Below are positions 37,950-46,309 of a stretch of DNA of 64,000 nucleotides, piece after piece (within the stretch, counting starts at the first letter, position 1; every line of letters starts with the position of its first letter). The notes below the pieces were generated by a model, which was not told where the DNA came from, ran no database searches, and worked only from the letters and a program-made list of their open reading frames with translations. The stretch is taken from positions 197,831 through 261,830 of the forward strand of contig NZ_KB892381.1 of NCBI RefSeq assembly GCF_000373765.1, written 5' to 3'. A program made the position numbers and the translations under genes. This stretch comes from Legionella shakespearei DSM 23087. GTDB taxonomy: Bacteria > Pseudomonadota > Gammaproteobacteria > Legionellales > Legionellaceae.

Positions 37950-38920
37950 TGTCCTTTGTCATTGATAAATTATGGTATGGCAAGCATCCATTACAATGGA
38001 CTCTGCTGCCATTTTCCTGGTGTTACAGTGCTGTGGTGCGAACCAGACGATGGTATTTGCAACGCTATTGCCAATCGCATTATGAGGTGCCCATTATTGT
38101 TGTGGGCAATATAACCGTAGGTGGGGTAGGGAAGACGCCTCTGGTGATTGAAATTGCTAAAAAAGCACAACAAAAAGGTTTACGTGTGGGAATAGTCAGC
38201 CGGGGCTATGGTGCCAAAGTCCGCAATTTTCCTTATGAAGTGCAGCCAGATGATTCTACAGAACAGGTTGGCGATGAACCTTTATTAATCGCACATAAAA
38301 CGGGCTGCCCTGTCGTCATTGCTCCCCAACGAACTCAGGCCATTCAATTTCTTCTGGAAAAGCATTCTCCGCAGATTATTATCAGTGATGATGGTTTACA
38401 GCATTATAAAATGGGACGTGCCGTAGAAATAGCTGTAATTGATGGTACCAGAGGCTTGGGCAATGGTTTTTGCTTGCCTGCAGGACCCTTGAGAGAGCCT
38501 GATGCACGCTTAAAGCAGGTTGATTTTCTTGTGGTTAATGAAGGCAGCTGGATAAATGCTTTTGAGATGAATTTAAAGCCTGGTAAACCGGTTCAACAGC
38601 TTTCACGAGAAGAAGCAGAGCCTGATTTATTGCAGGGCGACATTGCTGCTGTAGCAGCCATTGGAAATCCACAACGTTTTTATTCCACTTTGAGTCAATT
38701 AGGGATAGAATTCACGCCATATTCTTATCCTGATCACTACCAGTTTCAATCCGGAGATTTTGATTATTCAGAATCCCTTATTATTATGACGGAAAAGGAT
38801 GCCGTAAAATGCCGTTCTTTTATGAATGAAAAAATGTATTATTTACCTGTAGAAGCCAGGTTGAACGATGCGTTTTGGGACGCATTATGGTCACATAAAC
38901 ATTTACAAGGTTATTGCTGA
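37949..38920 (+). CDS. lpxK: Tetraacyldisaccharide 4'-kinase LpxK
   Basis: 323 residues. Membrane-associated N-terminus ('[20 protein letters not shown]'), P-loop '[20 protein letters not shown]' (about 50-69), '[20 protein letters not shown]', [14 protein letters not shown] (about 147-160, catalytic Asp pair) and '[20 protein letters not shown]'. Phosphorylates the lipid A precursor at the 4' position in the Raetz pathway. Translationally coupled to msbA by TAATG. Confidence 0.95.
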   Translation: MSFVIDKLWYGKHPLQWTLLPFSWCYSAVVRTRRWYLQRYCQSHYEVPIIVVGNITVGGVGKTPLVIEIAKKAQQKGLRVGIVSRGYGAKVRNFPYEVQPDDSTEQVGDEPLLIAHKTGCPVVIAPQRTQAIQFLLEKHSPQIIISDDGLQHYKMGRAVEIAVIDGTRGLGNGFCLPAGPLREPDARLKQVDFLVVNEGSWINAFEMNLKPGKPVQQLSREEAEPDLLQGDIAAVAAIGNPQRFYSTLSQLGIEFTPYSYPDHYQFQSGDFDYSESLIIMTEKDAVKCRSFMNEKMYYLPVEARLNDAFWDALWSHKHLQGYC

Positions 38921-38921
38921 T

Positions 38922-39869
38922 ATGATACCAAAACGAATTCGGTCCGTTTTACTCTCAATTATTGTGTCTGTCAGTGCGACGGTGTACGCAGCTGATGGCG
39001 AAGAAGTCATCGAGGCTCTGCAACCGGTAGAACCTTTAGTTGGGAGCTGGGCTTTTTCTGGTATGGTGACTAATGAAAGCGGTGACCGCTATGGTTATTT
39101 TTTTCAAATGCAAAGACAAGGTTCGGACTTTCATGCAAAAACCGCTCTTATTGACGGACAGACAAACACGCTGATTTTCTTTTACGAAAGTGATGAGAAA
39201 ATAGAAAAATCCACCCAACTCAATTGGCATGTGGGACATTCTTTTATACGTTATAACCCTATCAATGACAGTTGGATTTTTGGGGTAAAAACAGACGATG
39301 AGAAAGGCTTTAACTTTAAAGTAGACATGCTAAAGCAGGCCGAAGACAAGCAAACTCTGGTATTAAGGCCTGGAGTGGAATTACAGGCATTACAGACCAG
39401 CAGGTTGAATGGGCATGTGCAAACCGGCAGCGATTCCAAAGAGCAATTTGTAACCGGTAATAACGCCTGGTTTGGCAAAGTATGGTTTAGCAAGGAACAA
39501 GCTTCTTCTCATGACATTAGTACCACGTTTTGCAGATTGAACAATGATAATGGCTTTTATTCAGCCAATCTTAAAGAGGCTGATGCCACGAGTGCTGCTG
39601 TAGCTGGATGGCGAGATGCCACTGGAAATAAAGTGAAAATGTCACAATTTATTTCTATGAAGTCGCTGGATAATAACCAATGTGTACTCAGTCTGGCTTT
39701 GCCCAAATTAAATTTAAAAGTACGGAATACTTTGACGTCTGATCAAACTGCTCCTCTGTCTGTTGCTGGTTTTTCTAACGATCAGCATAAAGGCTTTTGT
39801 TTTATCACCAATCAATCCTTCGCTCAGATTAAAGAATCTGCCCTGACAGTAGTTTCTGCAACAGCTTAA
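38922..39869 (+). CDS. Secreted protein of unknown function downstream of lpxK
   Basis: 315 residues from the ATG at 38922, 1 nt after the lpxK stop; an in-frame start inside lpxK is unlikely. Signal peptide MIPKRIRSVLLSIIVSVSAT ending at VYAAD. The mature part is beta-rich: 'EPLVGSWAFSGMVTNESGDR', then YGYFFQMQRQGSDFHAKTAL, 'LNWHVGHSFIRYNPINDSWI'. The pattern 'W.F.G...N.SG..YGY...' is reminiscent of AttH/CrtC lipocalin-like proteins, a weak resemblance. Coupling to msbA-lpxK suggests an envelope role. Confidence 0.72.
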   Translation: MIPKRIRSVLLSIIVSVSATVYAADGEEVIEALQPVEPLVGSWAFSGMVTNESGDRYGYFFQMQRQGSDFHAKTALIDGQTNTLIFFYESDEKIEKSTQLNWHVGHSFIRYNPINDSWIFGVKTDDEKGFNFKVDMLKQAEDKQTLVLRPGVELQALQTSRLNGHVQTGSDSKEQFVTGNNAWFGKVWFSKEQASSHDISTTFCRLNNDNGFYSANLKEADATSAAVAGWRDATGNKVKMSQFISMKSLDNNQCVLSLALPKLNLKVRNTLTSDQTAPLSVAGFSNDQHKGFCFITNQSFAQIKESALTVVSATA

Positions 39870-39933
39870 CCTTTCCCGTATTACGCTGCGCTAATACGAA
39901 ATCTGAATCCTGGCAGGGTGCTATTTACGGAAG

Positions 39934-40038
39934 CACGTCGTCCTGAGCGCGTCTTTTTGCGCGAAGGATCTCCCGAAGACGGCATGGTGCCAATATTTGG
40001 AGATCCTTCACGCAAAAAGACGCGCTCAGGACGACGTA
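39934..40038. repeat. Family B palindrome, full inverted pair
   Basis: cacgtcgtcctgagcgcgtc ... gacgcgctcaggacgacgta. Loop: ggcatggtgccaatatttgg. A decayed A3-like piece (cccgtattacgctgcgctaa, 39876-39895) precedes it, so the whole gap between the convergent genes is repeat. Confidence 0.9.
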
Positions 40039-40068
40039 GTTATTATGGGATCGAAGCCTCTGATCCTC

Positions 40069-41292
40069 CTATTGCGATTTTTCAGGAAGAAAATGAGCTA
40101 ATAAACTGGCTAAAACCAGAGAGAAGGGAATGATGAGCAGTGCAAATTGGTAATCACCGAGAGTATGCTGGCCCGGACTTGCATTGGACATATCCAGTAT
40201 ATAGCCGACCAAAGGTTGTAATAAGGGGGCAGACAGCATAGCCAAAGTATTGGTAAACCCGGTACAAGTGGATAAAGATTCTGCCGGAGCCAGCTCATTG
40301 GCAATAGAAAAGGCGAGCATGTACGCTCCGCAACATAGTCCTATAGCGAACAGTAAAAAACCCATTAAAGCCATACTTTTGGTCGGTAAGAATAAAGTGA
40401 TAAGCACCAACACTGTGGTGGACAGACAGGAGGCATGAATAAGCGGCTTGCGTTTGGAAAGACGTATCGATATTTGCCCCAAAACAGGGCAGCTTACTCC
40501 TGCACCCAAGAGTATCATTGAGGTGAGTATGCTTGCTGCTTCAATACCACAATTGAGTTTTAGTTGCAAAAAGGGCACCGCCCACATGGCACCAAAAACG
40601 GTGATGACAGAAAATTCGAGGCAGACGAACAGGCCGTTAATCCAGGCCAGTTTGTTTTTTATAATTGCCAATAATTGTTGTTTGTAATGGTGATTAGTGC
40701 TGCGCTCTGGCCTACTGTCGGGGATAAAATTCCAGCATAAAAAGGCAATGAGGAGGCCAATAAACCCGGCTCCGCCAATAAAATAGCGCCAACCAAAAGA
40801 GCTGATGAATGAGCCCATGCCGATCATGCCAAATACGGTTATTGTGAAGCCCAGCGTTTCTGAAGCTCCGATCATAAAAGCATATTGTCTTAAGGGATAG
40901 TGTTCACGCAGTAAGTGAGATAACCCCACAAAAGCAAAGGCTGAACCGGCACCAATAACTAATCGGCCTAAGAAAAGCAGGGGCAGGGTGGGTGCTGTAG
41001 CAAAAATGAAACAGCCCAAAGCACACAATGCGGCATTCCCATACAGAAGTGTTCGTGTGTTATAGCGATCAAAAAGCATACCTACTGGTATTTGCAGGGT
41101 GGTGTACACATAGTAAAACGAACTGCTGAGCAAGCCTGCGGTAAGGGCAGAAAGATTTTGCTCGTGCATGATTGCACCCACAACTATTCCTGATGAGAGT
41201 TGTAAAAAAAACTGGAACAATAAAAAAAATACGCCTATTAGCCAGATGATGGTTTTTGTTGTAGTGTGCTGTGTCAACGTTATTCGCTTCAT
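40069..41292 (-). CDS. Major facilitator superfamily transporter
   Basis: 407 residues with twelve predicted membrane segments. The MFS motif A region appears as 'PVGMLFDRYNTRTLLYGNAA' between helices 2 and 3, with 'GRLVIGAGSAFAFVGLSHLL' in helix 4. A His/Lys-containing central loop (PERSTNHHYKQQ) separates the halves. Legionella has many such carriers for amino acids or siderophores; the substrate cannot be told here. Monocistronic, convergent with the lpxK unit. No strong ribosome-binding site before the ATG. Confidence 0.88.
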   Translation of the reverse strand: MKRITLTQHTTTKTIIWLIGVFFLLFQFFLQLSSGIVVGAIMHEQNLSALTAGLLSSSFYYVYTTLQIPVGMLFDRYNTRTLLYGNAALCALGCFIFATAPTLPLLFLGRLVIGAGSAFAFVGLSHLLREHYPLRQYAFMIGASETLGFTITVFGMIGMGSFISSFGWRYFIGGAGFIGLLIAFLCWNFIPDSRPERSTNHHYKQQLLAIIKNKLAWINGLFVCLEFSVITVFGAMWAVPFLQLKLNCGIEAASILTSMILLGAGVSCPVLGQISIRLSKRKPLIHASCLSTTVLVLITLFLPTKSMALMGFLLFAIGLCCGAYMLAFSIANELAPAESLSTCTGFTNTLAMLSAPLLQPLVGYILDMSNASPGQHTLGDYQFALLIIPFSLVLASLLAHFLPEKSQ

Positions 41293-41418
41293 TTAAAGAA
41301 ACAGAATATATAGGATAGGCGAGTGAGTGTAAATTTTTTTATTTATTCCTAGGCGAAAAAATAAAAAACTGTAAGGTCGGGGGGCTTGCTTCTTGCTCGA
41401 ACAGCCGTATCCCGTTGC

Positions 41419-41462
41419 GTAGCCCTGTCTGCTCGCAGCCGGAGGTGAGCAGACCGGGCTAC
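41419..41462. repeat. Family A1 palindrome, shortened and decayed
   Basis: gtagccctgtctgctcgcag ccgg, then ggtgagcagaccgggctac. The loop and the inner part of the right half are lost; only 44 bp remain. Confidence 0.75.
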
Positions 41463-41505
41463 GGTCGTTTCCAGGTTTAGTGCGCTAAAAAATTATGTGT
41501 GTGGT

Positions 41506-41531
41506 GAGCGCCTTGTTTGGGCGCTCTTTTT
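41506..41531 (+). terminator. Plus-strand intrinsic terminator without an obvious gene
   Basis: gagcgcc (41506-41512), a 7 nt loop, ggcgctc (41520-41526), then TTTTT. The U-run follows on the plus strand, but both neighbouring genes are on the minus strand. On the minus strand the hairpin lies 7 nt after the stop of the next gene and lacks a U-run. Confidence 0.6.
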
Positions 41532-41538
41532 GAAAGTA

Positions 41539-42066
41539 TCAGAGAGAAGGAGCAGCTGGAGCGAATTCAATACCGGCAATTTGTTTTTTATCATCGATTA
41601 TTCGATTGAGTAATCTCAACTCATCAACTGCACGTGATTTGGATGATTCGGTATGTTCCAATTCAGTATTTAAGGCAAATATCATGTCTGTTGTCTGAAT
41701 AAGTTCTGTTTTTAAACTGGCTGAATCCGCCTTATGGCGATCAGCAGGAGATGCTCCGAGAGCTTGACGTGCCAAATAGAACTCAGCACCACTTGATGAT
41801 TCCATCATACTTGCAACAGAACGCGAATATTCTTCTTCCTGTTGTTGAATGAGAGGTTCCTGGGCATCCAGTTCGTTGATGTTCCTCCTGATAGTCAGAA
41901 GTTGTGACGTGTATTTGGCAAGTTGGTTATTTACCCGTTCCAATCTTAATTCAAGACGTACAAAATGGTCGCCATAGGCATGATTTATCTTGGTTAATTG
42001 GGTTAAGTCCAATCCCATAAAATAAGTTCGAAGTTCGTATAGAGTTTTATTAGGAAACCTGGCCAT
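41539..42066 (-). CDS. Coiled-coil protein of unknown function
   Basis: 175 residues, soluble. Residues 40-165 are strongly heptad-patterned with few glycines ('RLERVNNQLAKYTSQLLTIR', 'NELDAQEPLIQQQEEEYSRS', DELRLLNRIIDDKKQI). GGGGG precedes the ATG. No catalytic motif and no relatives recognised. The tail EFAPAAPSL is small-residue rich. Monocistronic, divergent from oxyR. Confidence 0.7.
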   Translation of the reverse strand: MARFPNKTLYELRTYFMGLDLTQLTKINHAYGDHFVRLELRLERVNNQLAKYTSQLLTIRRNINELDAQEPLIQQQEEEYSRSVASMMESSSGAEFYLARQALGASPADRHKADSASLKTELIQTTDMIFALNTELEHTESSKSRAVDELRLLNRIIDDKKQIAGIEFAPAAPSL

Positions 42067-42256
42067 TTGATATACCCCCTTTATATATGTAGGATGGGCA
42101 TCCTAGCATACCATCATTAAGAGAACATTAAGTCAAGATAGTAGCTCATTAGAACTGTTACTGTTCACTCCATTAAGAGAACTACTGCTTATCGATAGGT
42201 ACATAGTAAATATATTATGTATAATAATAAATACAACCAATCATAGTAGCATGCTG

Positions 42257-43168
42257 ATGAATTTAAGGGATTTACATTATTTTACAGTTCTTGCAGAAGT
42301 AAAACATTTTGGTGAGGCCGCAAAGCGTTGTTTTGTCAGCCAGCCTACTTTAAGCATGCAAATTAAAAAGCTGGAAGAAACTCTGGGGGTTGTTTTATTT
42401 GAACGGAACAATAAGCAGGTTTTTCTGACCGACCAGGGGAGCGCTTTATTATCCAGAGCAAAAAAGGTTTTGATGTTAATTGAAGAAATGAAAGATTTGG
42501 CCCGTCATGCGACAGATCCTTTTACTGGAGATTTGCGCCTTGGGGTTATTCCTACCGTAGCGCCTTATTTACTTCCTTTAGTGATGCCAGATATCAAGAG
42601 CAATTTTCCTGATTTGAAAGTATGGTTAATTGAAGATCAAACGCAACGCTTGTTGGTGAAACTGGAAGGAGGGGAGATTGATGCTGCAATTATGGCTTTG
42701 CCTGTTGATGGTTCTTTTGCACATCAGACTTTATTCCAGGAAGCCTTTTATTTTGCCTGCAGTGTTTCTCATCCTTTAGCAAAATCCAAAGCTATTGCTG
42801 TCAACGATTTGAATAATCAATCCATTCTGCTTTTGGAGGAAGGGCATTGTTTACGTGAACAGGCTATGGCTGTGTGCCAGATGGCGAAAGCGAGTGAATT
42901 CGCTGACTTTACAGCTACCAGTCTGGAAACATTAAGATTGATGGTTCAGGCGGGGATGGGGGTTACCTTGCTTCCAGCTTTAGCAATTTATAGCGAACCT
43001 TCAGATTTATTAAGCTATATTCCGTTTAACCCACCAGCACCATCACGAACTCTGGCTTTATTCTGGCGTCCCGGATCGCCGAAAGCTCGATGTCTGCATG
43101 CAATCGCAGCCCTGATTGTCAAAATTATTGAAGCATTGCTACAGATCAATTTTAAGCAGAATCGATAA
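42257..43168 (+). CDS. oxyR: Peroxide-responsive LysR-type regulator OxyR
   Basis: 303 residues from the ATG at 42257 (MNLRDLHYF, aligning with E. coli OxyR); an ATG two codons earlier is equally possible. N-terminal winged helix with 'FGEAAKRCFVSQPTLSMQIK'. The regulatory domain carries 'LLLEEGHCLREQAMAVCQMA', in which the two cysteines are nine residues apart exactly as Cys199 and Cys208 in E. coli OxyR. Senses H2O2 by disulfide formation. No catalase or ahpC gene is adjacent. Confidence 0.92.
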   Translation: MNLRDLHYFTVLAEVKHFGEAAKRCFVSQPTLSMQIKKLEETLGVVLFERNNKQVFLTDQGSALLSRAKKVLMLIEEMKDLARHATDPFTGDLRLGVIPTVAPYLLPLVMPDIKSNFPDLKVWLIEDQTQRLLVKLEGGEIDAAIMALPVDGSFAHQTLFQEAFYFACSVSHPLAKSKAIAVNDLNNQSILLLEEGHCLREQAMAVCQMAKASEFADFTATSLETLRLMVQAGMGVTLLPALAIYSEPSDLLSYIPFNPPAPSRTLALFWRPGSPKARCLHAIAALIVKIIEALLQINFKQNR

Positions 43169-43238
43169 TAATTGAAGATGTTCATTTATTTCATTTTGCA
43201 GTATTCTCTTCAGGTATTACAAAACAGATCAAATAACT

Positions 43239-44318
43239 ATGAACAAATATTTTATTTATGCTTTTATTATTTTCCTTGTAAGTAATCTCAATGTAAACGC
43301 TCAGAATGTGCCGAAATTCAGCATTGTCGCACAGACCTCAATACCGAAAGTATTAATGGCGAATCGTATTTTATCCACTCAGTATCTTGTAACCAACAAT
43401 ACCAAGGTCACACGTACTTTAATGTTAAGCCCCATTCAGGGGGTGATTCAGAATCCCGCAGGTCCAAATGCCTGTTCTAATCCTTTTACCTTGACTCCCG
43501 GGAAGTCATGCCTTTTAAATATTACGCTAATTGCATCGCAAATGGGGGCAGGGGTTACTACCGGACCTGTGATTTGCAAAGCAAATGCGAATAAAACTCC
43601 CGATCCTTTCTTGTGTTCCCGGCCAGCGGAAAAGGATAACCTGAATGTAAAAATTATCTCTTGCACCTCATCGACCTGCCTTAATTCATTAAAAGAACAA
43701 CAAATAAGAGCTATAACTCGTTCTTATCAACAACAATATGCAATACCTGGGGTGCTGGCGGGAATATGGATACCTGGTCAGGGGGATTTGATTATAGAGG
43801 ATGGTGTTGCTGATTTAAGTACGAACAGACCGATATCGACAGCAGATCATTTTCACATAGCCAGTATTACCAAATCTTTTACTACAACGATTATCTTGCA
43901 ATTAGCTCAGGAAGGCCGTTTGAATTTAAACGATCCCCTCAGTGAGTTTGACATTGCTGTTCAAAATGACAATGCTACCCTGGGTGAGCTGGCTGACATG
44001 CGTAGCGGTATTTTTAATTACAGTGCTGATGCAACGTTTATTCAGGAATTTGCTGCGGATTTGTTAAGAGCATGGTTGCCCCAGGAGCTTGTTGATTTTG
44101 CTAGTGCCAATCCTGTTTATTTTAGTCCTGGTAGCAGTTGGCATTACTCGAATACCAATACAGTTCTCCTTGGCATGATCATTGAGCAGGTCACCGGTCA
44201 TTTTATTGGTAATGAACTGGCAAATCGTATTTTTAAACCTTTAGGTTTAAATCAAACAGGCGGTGTTCATCTACCCACAGAGTTGTTTAGAGAGTATCTG
44301 TCTATTTTAAATCTGTAA
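43239..44318 (+). CDS. Secreted beta-lactamase-fold serine hydrolase, C-terminally shortened
   Basis: 359 residues. Signal peptide to about residue 21 (LNVNAQ). Residues 25-140 form a beta-rich, Cys-containing domain ('NPAGPNACSNPFTLTPGKSC') of a kind seen in exported Legionella proteins. Residues 155-350 are a class C beta-lactamase/DD-peptidase fold: ASITKSFTTTI (SxxK, about 209-219) and 'SPGSSWHYSNTNTVLLGMII' (YxN). The chain stops at 'GGVHLPTELFREYLSILNL', before the third (HxG/KTG) motif and the last strands, so about 100 residues appear missing. A partial A3 palindrome begins 8 nt after the stop. Confidence 0.8.
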   Translation: MNKYFIYAFIIFLVSNLNVNAQNVPKFSIVAQTSIPKVLMANRILSTQYLVTNNTKVTRTLMLSPIQGVIQNPAGPNACSNPFTLTPGKSCLLNITLIASQMGAGVTTGPVICKANANKTPDPFLCSRPAEKDNLNVKIISCTSSTCLNSLKEQQIRAITRSYQQQYAIPGVLAGIWIPGQGDLIIEDGVADLSTNRPISTADHFHIASITKSFTTTIILQLAQEGRLNLNDPLSEFDIAVQNDNATLGELADMRSGIFNYSADATFIQEFAADLLRAWLPQELVDFASANPVYFSPGSSWHYSNTNTVLLGMIIEQVTGHFIGNELANRIFKPLGLNQTGGVHLPTELFREYLSILNL

Positions 44319-44325
44319 TTAAGTG

Positions 44326-44375
44326 CCGTAGCCGTAATACGGGATGTATTACGGCTGGTGCCTGATATGGGCTAC
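44326..44375. repeat. Family A3 palindrome, shortened, supplying the csiV stop codon
   Basis: gccgtagccgtaatacggga then tgtattacggctggtgcctg atatgggctac. Part of the left half is lost. Minus strand: the right end reads GTAGCCC, and its TAG is the stop codon of the next gene. Confidence 0.8.
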
Positions 44376-44920
44376 AGTTTTAATTTGTGAACCTTTACCA
44401 GCATTCCAATTTGTGGATTGTCGAGGTAGTACACGGTACCTGCCTTTAAGCGCTGATTTTGGGATACGGTAAATGAGCCTTGAGGGTTAGATGGCGGGGA
44501 ACAGTGCAACTCTGCATTAAATGTGTAGTAATTGCTTTGCTCTACTCGTATAGTTCCCTGTATTTCCCATCCTTTATTATTGATAAGGGGTAAAGATACG
44601 GTGCTTTTATTACTGGCGGGTTGTATCCAGGAGTAACGGCCTAGTACCGGATAGCGCGACCTGTGGGTTAACTGATAATATTCATCTCCTAATCCGGCTT
44701 GGGAAGGGGGGAGTAAATTGTAAGGTCTGGATGATTTTCCCCCGCTTTTCAGTGCTATTGCATTCTTACTAAAAGGAATCAGTCCTGAGTTATCCAGGTC
44801 ACTGCTCGCAGAGGCTTTTTGCGGATGGGCAAAGAGGATGAGATCAATCTGGTAACTGGATTTAGCCAGGGTCAGGCTGGAGTATAAGATACTGATTGTT
44901 ATTATAAATAATCTGCACAT
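44372..44920 (-). CDS. CsiV-family periplasmic protein
   Basis: 182 residues from the ATG at 44920 (AAGAGA 8 nt upstream; an ATG two codons earlier is possible). Signal peptide MCRLFIITISILYSSLTLAK, then 'SYQIDLILFAHPQ', the characteristic start of CsiV-like proteins (PF10972), and a late 'VYYLDNPQIGMLVKVHKLKL'. In other bacteria CsiV is a small periplasmic partner of a glycosyl hydrolase or has an unknown role. The stop TAG lies within the end of an A3 palindrome. Confidence 0.75.
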   Translation of the reverse strand: MCRLFIITISILYSSLTLAKSSYQIDLILFAHPQKASASSDLDNSGLIPFSKNAIALKSGGKSSRPYNLLPPSQAGLGDEYYQLTHRSRYPVLGRYSWIQPASNKSTVSLPLINNKGWEIQGTIRVEQSNYYTFNAELHCSPPSNPQGSFTVSQNQRLKAGTVYYLDNPQIGMLVKVHKLKL

Positions 44921-45004
44921 GGCCATGTCTCTTGCACTTTTTTCCAGTATTATACCCAAGATCCTTTAAAATGCACTGCTTTACCCCTTTGATTTTTAGC
45001 CCAA

Positions 45005-46078
45005 TCATTCCACCACAATTGGAGGGAATTTATCGGCATAATTTATGGGTCTTTTACTCAATTCTATAGCGCTACGTAAGGCTGTTTTAATAAAGGTATC
45101 CGTTAATTCATTGCGAGGATGGCAGGCCGTGGGGAATCCCTCATCACATTGTTGTCTGATAGTCCCATTGAGAGGGAGTTGCCCCAGTAAAAGGCTATGG
45201 TGCGATTCGCACAAGTTCTTTGCTCCTCCTTCACCAAATATTGCATCCGTATGGCCGCATTGGCTGCAGATATGAGTAGACATGTTCTCTACAACCCCCA
45301 GCACATCAATGCCGGTGCGTTCGAACATAGACAGGGCTTTTTGTGCATCCAGAGTGGCTACGTTTTGTGGTGTAGTCACTACGATTGCCGCAGTCAGGGG
45401 AATTTTCTGAACCAGCGTCAGTTGAATGTCACCAGTACCTGGCGGTAAATCTATAAATAAATAATCCAGCTCATCCCAGAGGGTAATATCCAGCATTTGA
45501 ATTAAGGACTTGGCAAGCATCGGGCCGCGCCAGATCAAAGCTTGCTCCGTATTGGTCAGGTAACCTATAGACATAGCCTGTACACCATGAGCCTGCACAG
45601 GAACATAACGATCACCTTGTAATTGCACTGGCTCTGTTTTTCCCAGCATTAAAGGCATGCTTGGGCCATAGATATCGGCATCGAGTATACCAACCCGGGC
45701 ACCGGCGCGAGCCAGAGCTGTTGCAAGATTAACTGTTACTGTTGATTTACCCACACCTCCTTTGCCAGACGCTACCGCAATGGTATTTTTTACGCCTCTT
45801 AAGCCTTTACCAACGAGCTGGGTTTTATGGGCTTTGATAAACTGGTTTATAGTAAGTTCAATCTGATGGTCAGGAAAGTGCGTCTTTAATACTTCCTGCA
45901 CCAGTTTTTTATAATCATTTTCTAATAAATGCGCAGGAAAGCCGGCAGTAATAGTGACATTGAGAGCAGTGGGCGTACTGTCTATCTTATAGGCCAGATT
46001 CATTTCCTTGCCATTGAGGCCAAGAAAGGGATCTGCCAGGTTATCTATCAGGTGTATCACCTTGTTTTCAACCATCAT
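45005..46078 (-). CDS. apbC: Mrp/ApbC iron-sulfur carrier ATPase
   Basis: 357 residues. N-terminal MIP18-like domain (about 5-85), then a deviant Walker A, SGKGGVGKSTVTVNLATALA (about 104-123). 'RVGILDADIYGPSMPLMLGK' and 'LDYLFIDLPPGTGDIQLTLV' follow. The CxxC motif STHICSQCGHTDAIFGEGG (about 267-285) bridges an Fe-S cluster in homologues. Delivers Fe-S clusters to target proteins in the cytoplasm. AGGGGAGAAG precedes the ATG. Confidence 0.93.
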   Translation of the reverse strand: MMVENKVIHLIDNLADPFLGLNGKEMNLAYKIDSTPTALNVTITAGFPAHLLENDYKKLVQEVLKTHFPDHQIELTINQFIKAHKTQLVGKGLRGVKNTIAVASGKGGVGKSTVTVNLATALARAGARVGILDADIYGPSMPLMLGKTEPVQLQGDRYVPVQAHGVQAMSIGYLTNTEQALIWRGPMLAKSLIQMLDITLWDELDYLFIDLPPGTGDIQLTLVQKIPLTAAIVVTTPQNVATLDAQKALSMFERTGIDVLGVVENMSTHICSQCGHTDAIFGEGGAKNLCESHHSLLLGQLPLNGTIRQQCDEGFPTACHPRNELTDTFIKTALRSAIELSKRPINYADKFPPIVVE

Positions 46079-46152
46079 CTGCTTCTCCCCTAGGTAAAAA
46101 TTGGCAATAATAACGCAGGAAGCGATCCTAAACTAGCTAAATATCAACAGAC

Positions 46153-46309
46153 TCTGCTGTAGCCACTGCCATTAAGTTAAGGAGTTCCACCGTCCCGCGG
46201 CTTGTCCGCGGGATCCAGGAATGTCACTCTGAGCTTAGATCTCTGGATCCCGCGGACAAGCCGCGGGACGGCGGAGTAGCGCTTAACTTAATGGCAGGTC
46301 TGCTGTAGC
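46153..46309. mobile_element. Family C element inserted at a gene end, with 11 bp direct repeats
   Basis: Direct repeats tctgctgtagc at 46153-46163 and 46299-46309 flank an element at 46164-46298. Its inverted ends are ctgccattaagttaa (46166-46180) and ttaacttaatggcag (46283-46297), with a cccgcggcttgtccgcggg inner hairpin. No transposase; MITE-like. It supplies the last codons and the TAA of the helicase gene at 46283. Confidence 0.85.
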
